Part shown: piece after piece, positions 12,660 through 13,500 of the stretch | How positions within the stretch are numbered: the stretch's first letter is position 1 | How the letters are laid out: each line of letters opens with the position of its first letter | NCBI GenBank assembly: GCA_905221605.1 | Contig: CAJNDS010001557.1 | Coordinates: 1,399,001-1,412,500, forward strand | Length of the DNA: 13,500 nt | Direction of reading: 5' to 3' | Origin: Symbiodinium natans | Taxonomy: Eukaryota; Sar; Dinophyceae; Suessiales; Symbiodiniaceae | Program-made: the position numbers and the translations under genes | The notes under the pieces: generated by a model | The model's input: the letters and a program-made list of their open reading frames with translations, nothing else | What the model was told of the DNA's origin: nothing | Databases searched by the model: none

Positions 12660-12803
12660 GGGGGGGGTGGGGTGGGGGGGGGTGGGGGGGGGTGGGGGGG
12701 GGTGGGGGGGGGTGGGGGGGGGGGGGGGGGGTGGGGGGGGGGTGGGGGGGGGTGGGGGTGGGGGGGAGGGGGGGGGTGGGGGGGGTGTGGGGGGGGGGGG
12801 GGT

Positions 12804-12834
<31 letters not shown>

Positions 12835-12884
12835 GGGGGGGGGGGGGGGGGTGGGGGGGGGGGGTGGGGGGGGTGGTGGGGGGG
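12660..12884 (+). repeat. Poly-G tract with spaced T interruptions
   Basis: About 225 bp of G broken by roughly 20 single T residues and one A. From 12673 to 12713 the Ts are exactly 10 bp apart (T then nine Gs), after which spacing becomes irregular. The reverse strand reads as poly-C with A. All long frames through it (Gly/Trp/Val on plus, Pro/His/Thr on minus) are artefacts. It should form G-quadruplexes readily, and its length and exact sequence may be unreliable. Confidence 0.95.
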
Positions 12885-12911
12885 AACAACGGCGCCCTGC
12901 TGGGAGGGGCT

Positions 12912-13415
12912 TCAACTGCCTCTGGTCCTGGCGAACCGTCCGCTTGCGGACCCCGGTTTCCCAGAAAGGGTGGGGGGGAGGATTTGGAGGGGGGTGCCTG
13001 TTCTGACAACTTTTGCACCTCCGGCCCGAAACCTCGACGGATTTCCCCTTGTTGGGGTTCTGAGGATCAGGCTATTTGTACAGTTTCCCCTGACTGGGGT
13101 GCGGAGGATCCCATGTCGGAATATGATTTCCGACGGTTTGAATAGCCAATCCTTGTACCTTGAGCCTGAAATGTCGCCTCTATTAAGGCGAAAGCTGCTG
13201 AGTACCATGACACTTAGGTATTCCAAAGAGCCATGGCAGTGTTGAAAATCGCGCTCAGTGACACCAATGGCATTCGGAAGCTTCTGAATTTGAGCCCCAC
13301 GCCCTAGATGACACTCTCTCTTCCCCACCCCCCCCCCCCCCCGCCACCCATAAAATGGGCGTTTTTTGTCTAACAACGATAGTGATGGCCACACCACAAG
13401 AGGACCTCGCCTCAC
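12912..13415 (-). CDS. Weak open frame, 167 aa, function unknown
   Basis: This is the longest open frame outside simple repeats. It starts at 13415 and stops at 12912, just outside the poly-G tract. The product is basic, rich in Arg, Gly, Ser and Thr. It contains an imperfect 14-residue tandem repeat, ILRTPVRGNCTNSL then ILRTPTRGNPSRFR, encoded by a 42-bp repeat at about 13042-13125. A GGGG stretch (residues about 27-30) is encoded by the C15 run, so frame continuity depends on that homopolymer length. No domain, signal peptide or membrane helix is recognised. It may be a chance frame or an exon fragment. Confidence 0.2.
   Translation of the reverse strand: MRRGPLVVWPSLSLLDKKRPFYGWRGGGGVGKRECHLGRGAQIQKLPNAIGVTERDFQHCHGSLEYLSVMVLSSFRLNRGDISGSRYKDWLFKPSEIIFRHGILRTPVRGNCTNSLILRTPTRGNPSRFRAGGAKVVRTGTPLQILPPTLSGKPGSASGRFARTRGS
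13042..13125 (+). repeat. 42-bp imperfect tandem repeat, two copies
   Basis: TTTCCCC at 13042 and 13084 start two copies with matching ..GGGGT.C.GAGGATC.. interiors. The period is a multiple of three and keeps the minus-strand frame. Confidence 0.65.
13328..13342 (+). repeat. C homopolymer, 15 bp
   Basis: C15 between TTCCCCA and GCCACCC. It lies inside the weak minus-strand frame, so an error here would shift that frame. Confidence 0.9.
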
Positions 13416-13500
13416 GCTTCCGCTCCAAGGTTCTCCCTTGTGGGTCTTGTGCCGTTATTTGTTCAGAGAGATTATAAGTGTTTAGGTTGTGGGACCTTGT
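13416..13500. other. Unique DNA at window end
   Basis: Nothing identifiable. No heptamer units from 12653 to the end. Confidence 0.4.

Noticed and set aside
12599-13018. Proline-rich minus frames and glycine-rich plus frames across 12599-13245
   Set aside because: They are translations of the poly-G/T tract. All frames of such a tract are open, so openness carries no information.
1-13500. tRNA, rRNA or spliced-leader RNA genes
   Set aside because: No convincing tRNA T-loop/cloverleaf, rRNA core motif or full-length leader was found by reading both strands. A covariance-model scan would settle it.

Overview
This window looks like eukaryotic nuclear, non-coding, accessory DNA. Its main component is the heptamer TTTAGGG/CCCTAAA, the telomere unit of plants, many green algae, dinoflagellates and some other protists. 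It occurs here as roughly 45-50 short islands spread over about 12.6 kb, in both orientations and in about equal numbers. Each island holds from one or two up to about 18 units, and adjacent islands are usually 50-500 bp apart. A true chromosome end would show one long array in one orientation, so these are interstitial telomeric repeats (ITRs). From general knowledge, a dense scatter of TTTAGGG islands in mixed-GC DNA fits an alga, and a dinoflagellate (Symbiodiniaceae-like) nuclear genome is my best guess. That is an inference: no diagnostic gene, rRNA, tRNA or full dinoflagellate spliced leader is present.

Layout. 1-1075: ITR islands on alternating strands, many decayed. 1121-1391: an AT-rich family of repeats (core TTCTATTAAGGTTC). 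1460-2200: ITRs around a 27-bp-arm foldback element (1820-1909). 2200-3227: mostly unique DNA with a small diverged direct repeat. 3228-3413: the longest perfect array, 18 CCCTAAA units. 3545-6515: many ITRs, an AT/TA microsatellite (4124-4360) and several perfect arrays. 6615-6834: a second foldback element with three internal repeats. 6928-8126: ITRs and an AT-rich patch. 8131-8275: a third foldback, sharing a 13-bp motif with the first. 8369-12652: more ITRs, including opposed-strand junctions. 12660-12884: about 225 bp of nearly pure G with T interruptions. 12885-13500: unique DNA with no telomeric heptamers.

Genes. I find no coding sequence I can assign. Every perfect heptamer array puts stops in all six frames, because a 7-bp unit cycles through every frame and carries TAG on one strand and TAA on the other. 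Most open frames are either decayed heptamer (peptides such as GLGFRVQG) or translations of the poly-G tract. Three open frames outside those repeats are listed at low confidence.

The most interesting signal is at island edges. At least three heptamer islands (6405-6514, 9236-9281, 10210-10280) are bracketed by direct repeats of 11-23 bp in the flanking DNA, as if telomeric repeat was inserted at staggered breaks. Variant units are also locally homogenised, and a 43-bp dispersed sequence appears near two different islands. Together these suggest active or recent insertion and turnover of telomeric repeats inside chromosomes, rather than the relic of one ancient fusion.
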